Notes: generated from the letters alone by a model not told the origin. A DNA stretch of 64,000 nucleotides from Paucimonas lemoignei (GCA_900475325.1 LS483371.1:3286001-3350000); one strand, 5' to 3'; shown: positions 36,927 through 44,445, numbered from the stretch's first letter. Made by a program: numbers and translations.

Positions 36927-37119
36927 ACACACCGGCGAAGACCTGTGCACCGTGGTCTTTCGCCTGAAGAAAGGCCGCAACGACGCGGGGCGGTTTGTCT
37001 ACGCGCTTGCCTGCCGGGTTGAACAATGGAAAGACGTCGAGGTAGTCAGCCTCGATGTCGGCGACCTGCATTACCAGAAGAACACCACCGAAGAATCAGT
37101 CCAGGGAGACGCGCAATGA
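36910..37119 (+). CDS. small ICE protein, unknown
   Basis: 69 residues from ATG 36910 (GGAGGAG upstream), overlapping the end of the zinc-ribbon gene by 17 bases and the next start by ATGA. Predicted soluble, mixed alpha/beta: D-L-C-T-V-V-F-R-L-K-K-G then F-V-Y-A-L-A-C-R-V-E-Q-W. Part of the compact maintenance operon. Confidence 0.6.
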   Translation: MKTRTEHTGEDLCTVVFRLKKGRNDAGRFVYALACRVEQWKDVEVVSLDVGDLHYQKNTTEESVQGDAQ

Positions 37120-37319
37120 CCACACGCAAACAAGACAAATTCGTTGTGCGTTTCTACGAGAGCGGACTGCGTGATCAGATCGCCGAAGTCGCCCGCGACT
37201 CTCAGCGCTCCATGAACGCGGAAATCATGTGGCGGCTGTTTCGCAGCCTGGAACTGGAGCAGGAGCTAAAACGCGCCAACGCCGTCATCGATCAGCTCAC
37301 TGCCAAAGGTGACGCCTGA
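37116..37319 (+). CDS. Arc-family ribbon-helix-helix DNA-binding protein
   Basis: 67 residues. The pattern D-K-F-V-V-R-F-Y-E-S-G-L-R-D-Q-I-A-E-V-A followed by S-M-N-A-E-I-M-W-R-L-F-R-S-L is the Arc/MetJ RHH fold; the C-terminus is a short coiled coil. A likely autoregulator of the parA-parB module, or a candidate to bind one of the dyads in the element (inference). CAGGGAG precedes the ATG. Confidence 0.75.
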   Translation: MTTRKQDKFVVRFYESGLRDQIAEVARDSQRSMNAEIMWRLFRSLELEQELKRANAVIDQLTAKGDA

Positions 37320-38605
37320 TGGCTGCCAAATCGCTGGATGCCGAAACGATCAAGGGCAAGCTGCTGCAGGGCTCGTTCATGAATAACGGCCCCGTGCTGT
37401 CGCAGCTCACCGATCCCATCGCGGACACGCCCATGGTCATCACCCTGGACAAGTTGCGGCCCTACGAACACAACCCGCGCATCAACCGCAACCCGCTGTT
37501 TGTTGAGATCAAGGCCTCGATCAAGACTCGTGGCCTCGAAGCCCCGCCGCCGATTACCCGCCGTCCGGGAGATGAGTTCTACATCATCCGCAACGGCGGC
37601 AATACGCGGCTGGCGATCCTCAACGAGCTGTGGACCGAAACCCGGGACGAGCAGTTCTTGCGCATCCAGTGCCTGTTCCGGCCCTGGCCCAAGCGTGGCG
37701 ATATCGTCGCCCTCACGGGGCATCTGGCCGAGAACGACATGCATGGCGAGCTGACCTTCATCGAGCGGGCTTTGGGCATTGAGCAGGCCCGAGCGTTTTA
37801 TGAGCTGGAGGCCGGGCAACCGGTCTCCCAGCGGGAATTGGCACGCCTGCTGGCTGCGGACGGTTACCCCGTCTCGCAGCCGCACATCAGCCGAATGCAG
37901 GACACCGTGCAGCATCTGCTGCCGGCGATCCCGAGCGTGCTGTATGCCGGGCTGGGCAAACCGCAGATCGAGCGACTTATTGCCTTGCGTCGAGGCGCGG
38001 AAAAAACCTGGCAGCAGCATGCGGGCAATGTCGGCTTTGATTTCAGCTCCTTGTTTACCGAGGTGCTGGCAGGCTTCGATGACAAACCTGACTTCAGCTA
38101 CGAACGGTTCCAGGACGAGCTGATTCATCAGATGCAGCAGCCGCTGGGCAAGGATTACAACTGGCTCAAGCTGGATATTCTGGATGGACGTGCTACAGAG
38201 AAAGCCCCGGTTGTACCGCCGACACGACCTGCTGCCACATCCTCTTCTTCGAGGCAGCCTGCTGCAGAGGCGGACGGTCAGCAGCCGCCCTCCACGCGAA
38301 TCCAGAAGCCCACGCCGCCTGAGCCAGATCTGGATCTGGATCTGGATCTGGATCTGGATCAGCAAGCGCTGAATATTGAACCAGACCCCACCCCGATCTC
38401 AGCAGATGATCAGCAGGCCCTGATTCAGGCCCATATCATCTCGCCTATCGCTGGGCTTACACCCCGCATCCAGGCCATGAAGCGTCAATTGGCACAGGCC
38501 ACGGGCGAGCCGATCCCGGACTTCGAAACCACCTGCCTGCACGCGATTCCGGTGCAGGTAGGCGGTCTGCACCCAGTCTCGGACCTCTGGTACATCGAGC
38601 GCTAG
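37319..38605 (+). CDS. ParB family protein (PFGI-1 class), ended early by an amber stop
   Basis: 428 codons to a TAG at 38603-38605. The N-terminal ParB/Spo0J domain shows L-R-P-Y-E-H-N-P-R-I-N-R-N-P, R-N-G-G-N-T-R-L-A-I-L-N-E-L (about 95-110), and an HTH region S-Q-R-E-L-A-R-L-L-A-A-D-G-Y-P-V-S-Q-P-H-I. The frame continues without break past the stop for another 126 codons of good sequence. The family is usually about 550 residues, so the stop truncates it. A D-L repeat tract is encoded at 38327-38360. The DNA-binding part is complete in the short form. Confidence 0.82.
   Translation: MAAKSLDAETIKGKLLQGSFMNNGPVLSQLTDPIADTPMVITLDKLRPYEHNPRINRNPLFVEIKASIKTRGLEAPPPITRRPGDEFYIIRNGGNTRLAILNELWTETRDEQFLRIQCLFRPWPKRGDIVALTGHLAENDMHGELTFIERALGIEQARAFYELEAGQPVSQRELARLLAADGYPVSQPHISRMQDTVQHLLPAIPSVLYAGLGKPQIERLIALRRGAEKTWQQHAGNVGFDFSSLFTEVLAGFDDKPDFSYERFQDELIHQMQQPLGKDYNWLKLDILDGRATEKAPVVPPTRPAATSSSSRQPAAEADGQQPPSTRIQKPTPPEPDLDLDLDLDLDQQALNIEPDPTPISADDQQALIQAHIISPIAGLTPRIQAMKRQLAQATGEPIPDFETTCLHAIPVQVGGLHPVSDLWYIER
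38327..38360 (+). repeat. GATCTG hexanucleotide tandem repeat inside parB
   Basis: Five perfect GATCTG units followed by GATCAG, encoding Asp-Leu repeats in a linker between the DNA-binding part and the C-terminal part. Confidence 0.95.
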
Positions 38606-38983
38606 ATCGACGAACCGACCCTATTGCGCCAGGAGATCTACGGGTTGGCCAGCGACGTCGCCGATGAGGTCCAAGCGCACGATCTGCTGACCCCAAGCGA
38701 TTGGGGCATAGGCTTTACCCTTACTGCCAATGCTCAGATCAGCCCGCTGACGCCTCTTGCTGCTGCAACCATCAGACTCTTGGACTCGTTGAGCGGCGGG
38801 TTAGATGTTCAGCCCGATCAAGCTGTTCCAGTAACCGATCTGAGTCAACTGATGCTCGGCTGCCCCAGACATGAAGCACAACCGGCTTGCGCCACCGACC
38901 GCCTCAGCGACCAGGCGCTGGTGAAGATCTTTCGCGTGATGCGCCTGGCGCGGCGTTTGATCGAGCTGGAAGCCAGCACATGA
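38606..38983 (+). pseudogene. C-terminal part of parB beyond the amber codon
   Basis: In frame with parB, directly after TAG 38603-38605: I-D-E-P-T-L-L-R-Q-E-I-Y-G-L-A and then a helical domain to TGA 38983 (L-A-R-R-L-I-E-L-E-A-S-T). If the stop were a sense codon (CAG is one base away), the product would be about 554 residues, the usual length. A start at 38624 could be invented only with a non-ATG codon and has no ribosome site. Confidence 0.7.
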
Positions 38984-39020
38984 GCCTCCTTCCCGACCTT
39001 CCTGAAATGGAGATACATCC

Positions 39021-39575
39021 ATGGCACATCCATTGAATCTCGCCGTTGCTTTGCAGGTGTTGAACGACATGCGCAACGGCCAGCTACGCAGCTGTCTGGC
39101 GATGGGGTTTGCCGTACAGGACCTCAAAGACCTGATCGAACCCCAGTGCATGAGCGTATTGGTCAACGCGCCGGTGCCGTGGTTTCGGGTCGTGGTAGAC
39201 AGCCTAGTGGTGCAACGCCTGTTGGCTCAGGCCCGGGACACCGAAGAAGATCAGCTCATCCTGTGCGCCCTGCAGAACGGAGCCAGCTCACCGCTGATCC
39301 ATGACCTCTTCGGCTTATCCGCGAAGGAGGTGGCGCTACGGCGCGCGATGCTCGGCCTGCCCAACCGCAAAGGACGCTGGCCAGCGGTCAATCAGGAACA
39401 GGAGCGTGCCCTCTGGGATCGCTGGACCAGCCTGACTAAGGAAACCCCGATTGATGTCCGGGACAGCCGCGCTCTGCTGAAAGTCGCGATCAAGATGTCG
39501 CAGAGCGTTCCGCCACTGAACCTGACCATGGTCTGGAACACCCTGCAGAGCTGGATTGAACAGGACCTGCTGTGA
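39021..39575 (+). CDS. DUF2857 family ICE protein
   Basis: 184 residues. M-A-H-P-L-N-L-A-V-A-L-Q-V-L-N-D-M-R-N-G-type start, F-G-L-S-A-K-E-V-A-L-R-R, and a C-terminal W-D-R-W segment match DUF2857, a family found nearly only in PFGI-1/SPI-7-type ICEs between parB and the STY4528 gene. The F-G-L-S-A-K-E-V part looks like an HTH. It could be a transcriptional activator of the element (the FlhC-like fold has been suggested for DUF2857). The next gene overlaps it by ATGA. Confidence 0.85.
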   Translation: MAHPLNLAVALQVLNDMRNGQLRSCLAMGFAVQDLKDLIEPQCMSVLVNAPVPWFRVVVDSLVVQRLLAQARDTEEDQLILCALQNGASSPLIHDLFGLSAKEVALRRAMLGLPNRKGRWPAVNQEQERALWDRWTSLTKETPIDVRDSRALLKVAIKMSQSVPPLNLTMVWNTLQSWIEQDLL

Positions 39576-40891
39576 TGGCCGCTACCTCACCCAGGTTCAC
39601 GCCGGGCAATCTCGCTACCCTGAATGCGGTGCTGGACTCGGCCTCCAGCGCGCTGGATGACAGTCGCCGCGCATCGCCGCAACAACCCAAGCCTGCAGCT
39701 CGGGGCATCAAACCCCTGACGCCGATTCTTGACACGGAACACACCGGCATCTTGTTTACCGGCAATCCCCATGAGACCGTGCCCCGAAGGCTGCTGCTGG
39801 ACAACCGGCTGACGCCCATGGAGCGCAACGCCTGGCAGGTGTTCCGGTTGCTGCTCAATGACGACGGCCTGACCTCGTTCCCCACGTACGAACAGTTGCA
39901 GCCTTATCTGGCTGCTTCGCCGTTTAAGGTCGCCTCCCGGGAAACTGTGGCAAAGGTGCTCACCACCTTGCGTCTGACCCGCTGGCTCAGTCTGGCGGGT
40001 CGGGTTCGTGATGAAGTCACAGGCCAAATGAAGGGCAACATCTACCTGCTGCACGACGAGCCCGTCAGCATCTCCGAAGCGATGCTGCTCGATCGCAGCT
40101 ACCTGGAGCTGGTCGGCAACTCACTGGAGCACGCCAGCAAATCCATATGCCAGGTTGCGGCCTACACGCTGGAAGAGTTCGCGCGGGATCCCGACGTTCG
40201 CGATCAACGCATTCCGAGCCGCCTGGATATCATGGGCGACCGCATCAGCAGACAGCGTGGCAATAAGCTCACCGCCCAGCCTGGCGTGCCGCTGCAGAAA
40301 TCCGAACTCAGCCACAGTGATTCCGAACTCGGTCAACAGCAATCCGAACTCAGTGAAATCAGCCCAGTTCGGAATTTCTCGGGGCCGAGTTCGGAATCCG
40401 AACCCATTAGAAAACAAGGCTCATCGCCCTCAGTTCGGAATCCGAACTCATCTAGTACATGTACAAATACAACTACAGATGTATGTAAAAGCTTTGTACC
40501 GCGCGCGGGCGTTAAGGCCGAGTACCCGCCCCGTTTCCAGGCATTACCGTCGGATCAGCAGCGCAAGGCAGTCCTGGCCATGGCGCCAATTGCCGATGAG
40601 CTTCGCGAGGAAGTGCTCGCCCAGTGGGCCGCGCGACCTGAGACGTCAATGCGCAACCCGTTTGGCTACCTGCTGTGCATGATCGAAAAAGCCCGGAACG
40701 GCGAGTTCAACCTGATGAGTCAGCCCAGACCAACTGCAGCTGTCGCCATGACCACCGCCAGACCTGCACCGGCGCCACCGACGCCACACTGCCCGAACGA
40801 TGCGAGCCGGACGATCGCTCAGCAAGAGATGGCAGCGTTGATGGGCATGGTGAAGGCCCGGAATATGAATCCGGCTCCGCGAGATGGCTAA
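39572..40891 (+). CDS. STY4528 family pathogenicity-island replication protein
   Basis: 439 residues. N-terminal region with G-I-K-P-L-T-P-I-L-D, then L-L-L-D-N-R-L-T-P-M-E-R-N-A-W-Q-V-F-R-L-L, a winged-helix part (S-R-E-T-V-A-K-V-L-T-T-L-R-L-T-R-W-L) as in plasmid Rep proteins, a Ser-rich variable linker, and a helical C-terminus. The linker (about residues 243-300) is encoded by the repeat cluster at 40301-40500, so its amino-acid sequence is probably dictated by DNA function. Likely the element's replication initiator (family name known, mechanism inferred). Confidence 0.88.
   Translation: MMAATSPRFTPGNLATLNAVLDSASSALDDSRRASPQQPKPAARGIKPLTPILDTEHTGILFTGNPHETVPRRLLLDNRLTPMERNAWQVFRLLLNDDGLTSFPTYEQLQPYLAASPFKVASRETVAKVLTTLRLTRWLSLAGRVRDEVTGQMKGNIYLLHDEPVSISEAMLLDRSYLELVGNSLEHASKSICQVAAYTLEEFARDPDVRDQRIPSRLDIMGDRISRQRGNKLTAQPGVPLQKSELSHSDSELGQQQSELSEISPVRNFSGPSSESEPIRKQGSSPSVRNPNSSSTCTNTTTDVCKSFVPRAGVKAEYPPRFQALPSDQQRKAVLAMAPIADELREEVLAQWAARPETSMRNPFGYLLCMIEKARNGEFNLMSQPRPTAAVAMTTARPAPAPPTPHCPNDASRTIAQQEMAALMGMVKARNMNPAPRDG
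40301..40500. other. candidate replication origin: iteron-like repeats plus AT-rich stretch
   Basis: Core TCCGAACT(C) occurs forward at 40301, 40322, 40343, 40397 (one mismatch) and 40441, and inverted (AGTTCGGA) at 40366, 40388 and 40432. The first three are exactly 21 bases apart; two forward/inverted pairs form odd palindromes at 40388-40404 and 40432-40448, 44 bases apart. An AT-rich 50-base stretch with GTACATGTAC follows (40449-40500). All lies inside the replication gene. Confidence 0.6.
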
Positions 40892-40900
40892 CCGCTACTG

Positions 40901-40917
40901 TGATGCCAGTGGCATCA
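40901..40917. repeat. 17-bp palindrome, copy 1
   Basis: TGATGCCAGTGGCATCA, a perfect odd palindrome, 68 bases before the Xre antitoxin start and just after the STY4528 stop. Confidence 0.9.
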
Positions 40918-40922
40918 ACCTG

Positions 40923-40968
40923 TTCACAGGTACGACATTTTGCCCTATCATTGTCGGCAAATTGCCGA
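40923..40968 (+). promoter_or_regulatory. promoter and operator of the Xre-RES module
   Basis: TTCACA (40923-40928), 17 bases, TATCAT (40946-40951): a good sigma-70 promoter. The perfect 15-bp palindrome TCGGCAAATTGCCGA (40954-40968) lies right after the -10 box, where a bound Xre antitoxin would block initiation. Confidence 0.65.
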
Positions 40969-40984
40969 ATCAGTGGAGGCAGGC

Positions 40985-41392
40985 ATGATCACACAACCGG
41001 ATTACCAAGTGCTGGAGATGATGGGTGGCATCCCGGGTGAGCCCATGGACCTGCTCATTCGCTCGGGGGTGTCTCTTGAAGCCATCGACAATCTGTCCAG
41101 GCACGGTATCAGCGCCGTTAACGTCGGCATCATCAATGCCCGGACACTGCGTCATCGCAGAACCAAAGGTGAGCGGCTCTCGCCGGAGGAAGGCGATCGC
41201 TTCTACCGGGTGAGCAAGCTGGTAGTACTGGCCGAAGAGGTGTTTGGCAACAAGGACAAGGCAGCCCACTGGCTGAACAAGCCACAGAAGGCCTTTGGAG
41301 GTCTGACTGCCCTTGAGGCAGCAGCAACCACGCCTGGCTATGTCGCGGCTGAAGAAGTGCTGCAGCGAATCAATCACGGATTTTTTGCATGA
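40985..41392 (+). CDS. Xre/MbcA/ParS-type antitoxin
   Basis: From ATG 40985 (GTGGAGGC upstream), 135 residues. N-terminal helical DNA-binding region (LLIRSGVSLEAIDNLSRHGI), then the DUF2384 part: V-L-A-E-E-V-F-G-N-K-D-K-A-A-H-W-L-N-K-P-type sequence with L-E-A-A-A-T-T-P-G-Y, the conserved toxin-binding element. It neutralises the RES toxin, whose start overlaps its stop by ATGA, and represses the pair. Confidence 0.92.
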   Translation: MITQPDYQVLEMMGGIPGEPMDLLIRSGVSLEAIDNLSRHGISAVNVGIINARTLRHRRTKGERLSPEEGDRFYRVSKLVVLAEEVFGNKDKAAHWLNKPQKAFGGLTALEAAATTPGYVAAEEVLQRINHGFFA

Positions 41393-41838
41393 CCGAACGT
41401 GTTTTATGGCGTATTTCGAACTTCAAGGATTTGACCGGAATTGGCGGAACCATTGTTCCGGGACGCTGGCACAGCAAGGGTCGCCCGATCGTTTACCTGG
41501 CTGACTGGCCTGCTACTTCGTTGCTTGAAGTACTGGTGCATCTGGAGGTCAATGTCGAGGACTTGCCCGACTCTTTTTCCCTCTTGCGCGTCGAGTTGCC
41601 TGAGAGCGTCAGCCTGATTGATGGCCGAGACCAGCTCAGGGAAGACTGGTCCGAAGATGTCCTGACGACTCGCCAGATCGGCGACAACTGGCTACGAGAC
41701 GAGGCCTCTCTGCTCTACCGAGTCCCCACTGCCATCGTGCCCGCCAACTGTAATTACCTGTTCAATCCCGCACACCCTGAAGCCGCCAATGTCAGGTTCA
41801 CGACATTCGACTTTCCTGCTGACAAGCGGCTGTTCTGA
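41389..41838 (+). CDS. RES domain toxin
   Basis: 149 residues. The R-x-S/G-R-W-H-type signature is G-G-T-I-V-P-G-R-W-H-S-K-G-R-P-I-V-Y (about 18-35), followed by S-L-L-E-V-L-V-H-L and, near the C-terminus, N-Y-L-F-N-P-A-H-P-E-A. RES toxins degrade NAD+ (established for the family). The Arg, Tyr, Glu and Ser positions expected for the active site appear present. The pair stabilises the ICE. Confidence 0.92.
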   Translation: MTERVLWRISNFKDLTGIGGTIVPGRWHSKGRPIVYLADWPATSLLEVLVHLEVNVEDLPDSFSLLRVELPESVSLIDGRDQLREDWSEDVLTTRQIGDNWLRDEASLLYRVPTAIVPANCNYLFNPAHPEAANVRFTTFDFPADKRLF

Positions 41839-41840
41839 GG

Positions 41841-41900
41841 TGATGCCACTGGCATCACAGTAGCCCATAGCCAGTATGATGCCACTGGCATCATACTGGC
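41841..41900. repeat. 17-bp palindrome, copies 2 and 3 (pair)
   Basis: TGATGCCACTGGCATCA at 41841-41857 and 41877-41893; centres 36 bases apart. The second is extended to a perfect 31-bp palindrome (41870-41900, GCCAGTA arms). The pair starts two bases after the RES stop. Confidence 0.9.
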
Positions 41901-42210
41901 AGTTTGAAATAACACTACTTGGCTGCCGGCAGAAGATCAGCCCGTGACACTTGAAGATGAGACCCAGTCGACAGCTGCTGGCAGCTGCTGGCAGCTGCCA
42001 CGACGATCCACTCTGAACTTAGAAACTCCGTTGCCGCCGCCGCAACCTGTCGACTCGCAGAGCTGAACCTCTTTGCCAGCATGATGCCAGTGGCATCACC
42101 CTCAATCGCACACCCCACTCAAACCACAGCCCCTCATTCCAGTTTCCTGACTGACAGCCTTCCCCGCCCTTCGCAACACTGGACTCCCCTTTCCAGCCCG
42201 GAGGCCTGAC
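41901..42210. other. non-coding stretch with short repeats
   Basis: 310 bases without a gene. It contains GGCAGCTGCT-type tandem copies at about 41972-42000 and one further 17-bp palindrome at 42082-42098. The GGAGGCCTGAC before the GTG at 42211 is the ribosome site of the next gene. Confidence 0.5.
42082..42098. repeat. 17-bp palindrome, copy 4
   Basis: TGATGCCAGTGGCATCA, single copy 113 bases before the PFL_4669 gene. Confidence 0.9.
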
Positions 42211-42942
42211 GTGTCCGAATCCATTCAGCTCAACCTTGGCGCGCTACGCAGCGCCATGAAACTCACCCTCCACACCCACCACGCCGCCAGGATCTGGCAT
42301 GGCCGACAAGCCAGCGACACCAAGAACGGCATCATCGGCCTGAGTGGTTTCGTCAGCATCATGAACAAGATGAAGCGCGGCGCCGAGCAGGACGATCCCT
42401 ACTCGGACTGGTGGATGATCCGCATCGAAGACAAGCTCATCGCCTGCAAAACCGAGCTGACCATCATCCAGGACAACCTTGACCATCTCATGGCCGAGAT
42501 ACCCCAGGCCCTGAGCATTGGCGACAACCTCAATGTCCAGCCGGTCACCCTGCCCCTGTTCGTCAACGCACAGCTGGGGTTCATGGCCGTGTACTTGTTG
42601 ACCCAGTACGACGACCTCGCGCGCCGCTTGCTGTTAGCGCATCACACCGCGCTGATTGGGCGCCGGGACATGGAGCGCTGGCTCGATGAAGGTGCCCATG
42701 TGTTACGCAGCCTGTTTGGCCTGGCCCAGCAGTACAAGTACTCCGGCGCGAGTCGCGATGACTTTGCAGCGAACAACGGCAGGGCGCAGGAGGCACGCGA
42801 TAGCTTTGGCGACCTGCCGCAAGACGTGCTCGAAGGCACCCGTCGCTCCGAGTTCGCGCCGCCAGTTGCGCGACACCGGGCGACGCCGTTGGAAGAGCCC
42901 ACCGCCGCTCTTGACGACGACGGCGAGGATCAGGAGCGCTGA
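42211..42942 (+). CDS. PFL_4669 family ICE protein (TIGR03761)
   Basis: 243 residues from a GTG start with GGAGGC upstream. L-N-L-G-A-L-R-S-A-M-K-L-T-L-H-T-H-H-A-A-R-I-W-H-G-R and G-I-I-G-L-S-G-F-V-S-I-M-N-K-M are the diagnostic parts of this family of PFGI-1 class elements. Function not known; always located between the replication gene and ssb. The C-terminus is acidic and disordered. Confidence 0.88.
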   Translation: MSESIQLNLGALRSAMKLTLHTHHAARIWHGRQASDTKNGIIGLSGFVSIMNKMKRGAEQDDPYSDWWMIRIEDKLIACKTELTIIQDNLDHLMAEIPQALSIGDNLNVQPVTLPLFVNAQLGFMAVYLLTQYDDLARRLLLAHHTALIGRRDMERWLDEGAHVLRSLFGLAQQYKYSGASRDDFAANNGRAQEARDSFGDLPQDVLEGTRRSEFAPPVARHRATPLEEPTAALDDDGEDQER

Positions 42943-42945
42943 GCC

Positions 42946-43479
42946 ATGGCCGACTACAACCTTGGGCCAAAACAGCCTGCCTTCCAACCGCTGCAACAGA
43001 CAGCCTTCTCCGGGCTGGAACACGCAGCCTTCCTTAAAGGGCTTTTAAAGCCTTTTAAGGGTAAGGGGGAGCTGAGCCAATTAGCGCTTGTGTGCCGCCA
43101 CTTGCTGGACAGCCTGATCCAGTTCGCGACCCAGGAAGTGCTGCCCCAAGCCCAACGTTATCCCTTCTCGCTGCTGCCCATTCGCATGACGCAGCAGTCC
43201 ACCAGTGCCGGGACGGTGTTCCTGCGCTGGAGCAGAACCGATCGCAGCCAGATGGGTGTCGGACTTTGGGCCGAACTGCTCCAGAACACGCGCACACCGG
43301 ACAGCCTCGTCCACGACCTGCATCAGTTGGAGCTGCAACGCATCGCGCTGAACATGCAAATCAGCCTGATCTACACCATCGGCCGCCAGGCATCCGAGTG
43401 CGCCGCCAAGATGGCCCAGGCAGAAGCCACCTACCAACAGCGACTCAATATCACCAACCACCCAGCAAAGGAGGCCTGA
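42946..43479 (+). CDS. DUF3158 family ICE protein
   Basis: 177 residues, four bases after the previous gene. F-Q-P-L-Q-Q-T-A-F-S-G-L-E-H-A-A-F-L-K-G-L-L-K-P-F-K-type N-terminus, then G-T-V-F-L-R-W, I-A-L-N-M-Q-I-S, and a helical C-terminus match DUF3158. It is a constant neighbour of PFL_4669 and ssb in these elements; role unknown. Confidence 0.85.
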   Translation: MADYNLGPKQPAFQPLQQTAFSGLEHAAFLKGLLKPFKGKGELSQLALVCRHLLDSLIQFATQEVLPQAQRYPFSLLPIRMTQQSTSAGTVFLRWSRTDRSQMGVGLWAELLQNTRTPDSLVHDLHQLELQRIALNMQISLIYTIGRQASECAAKMAQAEATYQQRLNITNHPAKEA

Positions 43480-43481
43480 CC

Positions 43482-43877
43482 ATGGCCACAAGTTTTTGGG
43501 GCGAAGGCAACATCGGCACCAAACCGGAGTTCAAGGAATTCCCCAACGGCAACGAAGAACCGCGGCGACTGCTACGCCTGAACGTCTACTTCGACAACTC
43601 CATCCCCCGGGGCGACGGAAAGTACGAAGACCGCGGAGGCTTCTGGGCCAACGTCGAACTCTGGCACAAGGATGCCGAGCGCTACTCCCGGCTGTATGCC
43701 AAGGGCGTTCGAGTGCTGGTGCAGGGGCGGATGCAGATGGACAAATGGGAGGACGACGACGGCGACGAAAACAGCGCCATGAAAGTCCAGGCCAGCCGCA
43801 TCGGGATCCTGCCGCATCGCATCGATAGCATCGTGATCGCTGCACCCGACCATGCCGGGGCAGATCCCGAGCCTTGA
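43482..43877 (+). CDS. ssb: single-stranded DNA-binding protein of the ICE
   Basis: 131 residues with an OB fold: F-W-G-E-G-N-I-G-T-K-P-E-F at the start, R-L-L-R-L-N-V-Y-F-D-N, and W-A-N-V-E-L-W-H-K-D-A-E-R with Y-A-K-G-V-R-V-L-V-Q-G-R-M. It lacks the acidic Phe tip of chromosomal SSB, as ICE copies usually do. It protects ssDNA during replication or conjugative transfer. GGAGGC precedes the ATG. Confidence 0.88.
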   Translation: MATSFWGEGNIGTKPEFKEFPNGNEEPRRLLRLNVYFDNSIPRGDGKYEDRGGFWANVELWHKDAERYSRLYAKGVRVLVQGRMQMDKWEDDDGDENSAMKVQASRIGILPHRIDSIVIAAPDHAGADPEP

Positions 43878-43985
43878 AGCTGGCACAAAAATCGCCCTCC
43901 ACGTGGAGCTTCTGCAGGCTGGAAGCTCCACACGCGGGAGACTGCGGTAACCATTCAAGCGCCGTGAGTATGAGCTTCGGGAAGG

Positions 43986-44038
43986 TGATGCCACTGGCAT
44001 CATACTGGCAACTGGCTACGATGATTCCACTGGAATCA
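43986..44038. repeat. 17-bp palindrome, copies 5 and 6 (pair, one compensated variant)
   Basis: TGATGCCACTGGCATCA at 43986-44002 and TGATTCCACTGGAATCA at 44022-44038; centres again 36 bases apart. The variant carries G-to-T in one arm and the matching C-to-A in the other, so the dyad is kept. Confidence 0.9.
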
Positions 44039-44445
44039 CCGTAGCCGTAGGACAGCAACTACCCAGTTCTCAGCTAAAAAAAATCGCGGAACCCGTGAAA
44101 CTCTCTGAACAGAAACCACGGGGCGCAGCAATGCGGACACCTCTCAACCTGCCGCAAAACCAAAACTCTCGATCATGAAGCACAAGCGCCCTGCGCTGCT
44201 CAAACGAGCGGTGTTCTACGGCTACGACTATGGCCTGTTCCTGATCTACATCGAGGGCAGTAATCGCCCGCTGCTGGTTCGCCAGGGTTACTTCATCTGC
44301 TGCACAGAACGTCCCCAGCAACGAGCCTGGCGCATCCACAAAACGCGTATCCGTCGGATACCAAGCCGTGTCTTTATTCGGTGACGGCCAACCCGCCGAC
44401 CGCCCAGGCAGGGCACCAAGTGCTTGAAGAGCAGCACACCAGTAT
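44039..44445. other. junction between ICE maintenance genes and cat genes
   Basis: About 400 bases. No copy of the tRNA-Asn 3' end, no integrase and no transposon end are visible. It holds one weak small frame (44175-44384). Confidence 0.5.
44175..44384 (+). CDS. small hypothetical protein, doubtful
   Basis: 69 codons, basic and aromatic (L-L-K-R-A-V-F-Y-G-Y-D-Y-G-L-F-L-I-Y-I-E-G). No clear ribosome binding site. It lies after the last palindrome pair; it may be a real ICE gene or chance. Confidence 0.3.
   Translation: MKHKRPALLKRAVFYGYDYGLFLIYIEGSNRPLLVRQGYFICCTERPQQRAWRIHKTRIRRIPSRVFIR

Noticed and set aside
36745..37119. Single 124-codon reading frame covering two small ICE genes
   Set aside because: Its first half is the wrong frame of the zinc-ribbon protein; the real second gene starts at 36910 with its own GGAGGAG.
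44374..44445. Right attachment site of the ICE at the cat junction
   Set aside because: I looked for the tRNA-Asn 3' end (GGTTCGAGTCCAGG...GGAGCCA) and found no copy here.
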